A stretch of DNA of 64,000 nucleotides, from NCBI RefSeq assembly GCF_019711195.1, contig NZ_CP081299.1:7102501-7166500 (forward strand), written 5' to 3'. This stretch comes from Dyadobacter sp. NIV53. GTDB taxonomy: Bacteria; Bacteroidota; Bacteroidia; Cytophagales; Spirosomataceae. Below, piece by piece: positions 63,781 to 64,000 of the stretch (positions are counted from its first letter, which is position 1; each line of letters opens with the position of its first letter). A program made the translations under genes and the position numbers. The notes under the pieces are model-generated. The model was not told the DNA's origin. It made no database searches and saw only the letters and a list, made by a program, of their open reading frames with translations.

Positions 63781-64000
63781 ATGGAAAAGTTTTTCAATAC
63801 TGGTCCTAAAACAGTGCTTATAATGAAATTATTAGGTGTTCCTCTTGTAATTATTCTCATGCTTGCAACGCTCGGTTTTGCAAAAGACGGGAACGCGCAG
63901 GACCTGATGAAGAGAACCGTTACGATTCACTTTAATAACAAGGAAATTGTTAAAGTTCTGACAACAATTGGCCATAAGGCTAATGTGAAATTTACGTATT
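63781..64000 (+). CDS. SusC/RagA-type TonB-linked receptor with STN domain (5' part only)
   Basis: The ATG at 63781 opens MEKFFNTGPKTVLIMKLLGV, a signal peptide (VPLVIILMLATLGFAKDGNAQ) and the start of an STN domain (RTVTIHFNNKEIVKVLTTIGH). The frame is open to the window edge, so only about 73 codons are visible. STN-type SusC proteins signal to FecR, which fits the ECF sigma/FecR pair directly upstream. The downstream SusD partner and glycan genes lie outside the window. Confidence 0.85.
   Translation, partial: MEKFFNTGPKTVLIMKLLGVPLVIILMLATLGFAKDGNAQDLMKRTVTIHFNNKEIVKVLTTIGHKANVKFTY

Noticed and set aside
1..64000. Insertion sequences, prophage or CRISPR arrays
   Set aside because: No transposase, integrase, phage structural gene or regularly spaced direct repeat array is visible.

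Overview
The window is a chromosomal segment of a Bacteroidota bacterium, most likely order Cytophagales (a Dyadobacter/Spirosomataceae-like genome). The reasons are GldC, three SusC/SusD-type or STN-type outer-membrane receptors, an ECF sigma/FecR pair, the long Bacteroidota form of IspG, a hybrid two-component system with a beta-propeller sensor, and TAnnTTTG-type -7 promoter elements with no Shine-Dalgarno signals. Species assignment is inference only.

Layout. 0-5.5 kb: cinA, a DUF4197 protein, gldC, a small DUF6728 gene coupled to an MmcQ/YjbR gene, and ispG split into two ORFs by a -1 shift. 5.6-9.4 kb: a co-directional GH109 glycosidase/oxidoreductase, sugar MFS transporter and GHMP sugar kinase that make a plausible GalNAc/galactose catabolic unit. 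9.7-19.1 kb: housekeeping genes (queD-folE, sugar isomerase-like, CDF exporter, Nudix-LysE pair, GH3-family enzyme, surE, GNAT, trhO, deoxynucleoside kinase, tRNA-Leu(GAG)). 19.2-28 kb: AraC regulator, RidA-like, SDR, a fused PLC-like/alkaline phosphatase, second CDF, two tandem paralogous small proteins, AraC-like regulator and an EEP-family phosphohydrolase. 28.2-34.1 kb: a frameshifted glycerophosphodiester phosphodiesterase followed by a SusC/SusD pair. 34.1-41.9 kb: a DUF4932-like protein lacking its first metal-binding His, an outer-membrane beta-barrel protein, a TonB-dependent siderophore-type receptor and a GntR regulator. 42-46.5 kb: a giant GH127-GH51 double arabinofuranosidase under a putative GntR operator, frameshifted near its start. 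46.6-56.7 kb: ADH, SDR, membrane AraC regulator, an outer-membrane beta-barrel gene with an in-frame stop, then a string of small accessory genes (hypothetical, NTF2-like, TfoX-like, Crp/Fnr, PfpI, ABM monooxygenase). 57.2-64 kb: hybrid sensor kinase, ECF sigma factor, FecR and the start of an STN-SusC receptor that runs off the window.

Two themes stand out. First, five genes are interrupted: ispG, GDPD, GH127-GH51 and Crp/Fnr each by an apparent loss of one base, and one outer-membrane protein by a TAA. In ispG and the Crp gene the shift falls exactly on a canonical -1 slippery heptamer (T_TTT_TTC and A_AAA_AAG), so sequencing error, pseudogenisation and programmed frameshifting must all be weighed. 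Second, several glycan or phosphoester units are visible: the GH109-transporter-kinase unit, the arabinan fusion enzyme with its operator, and a 12-kb stretch rich in phosphodiester- and phosphomonoester-cleaving enzymes next to SusCD. I found no CRISPR array, insertion sequence or prophage. A dispersed short repeat containing GCCGATAGC occurs in three intergenic gaps.
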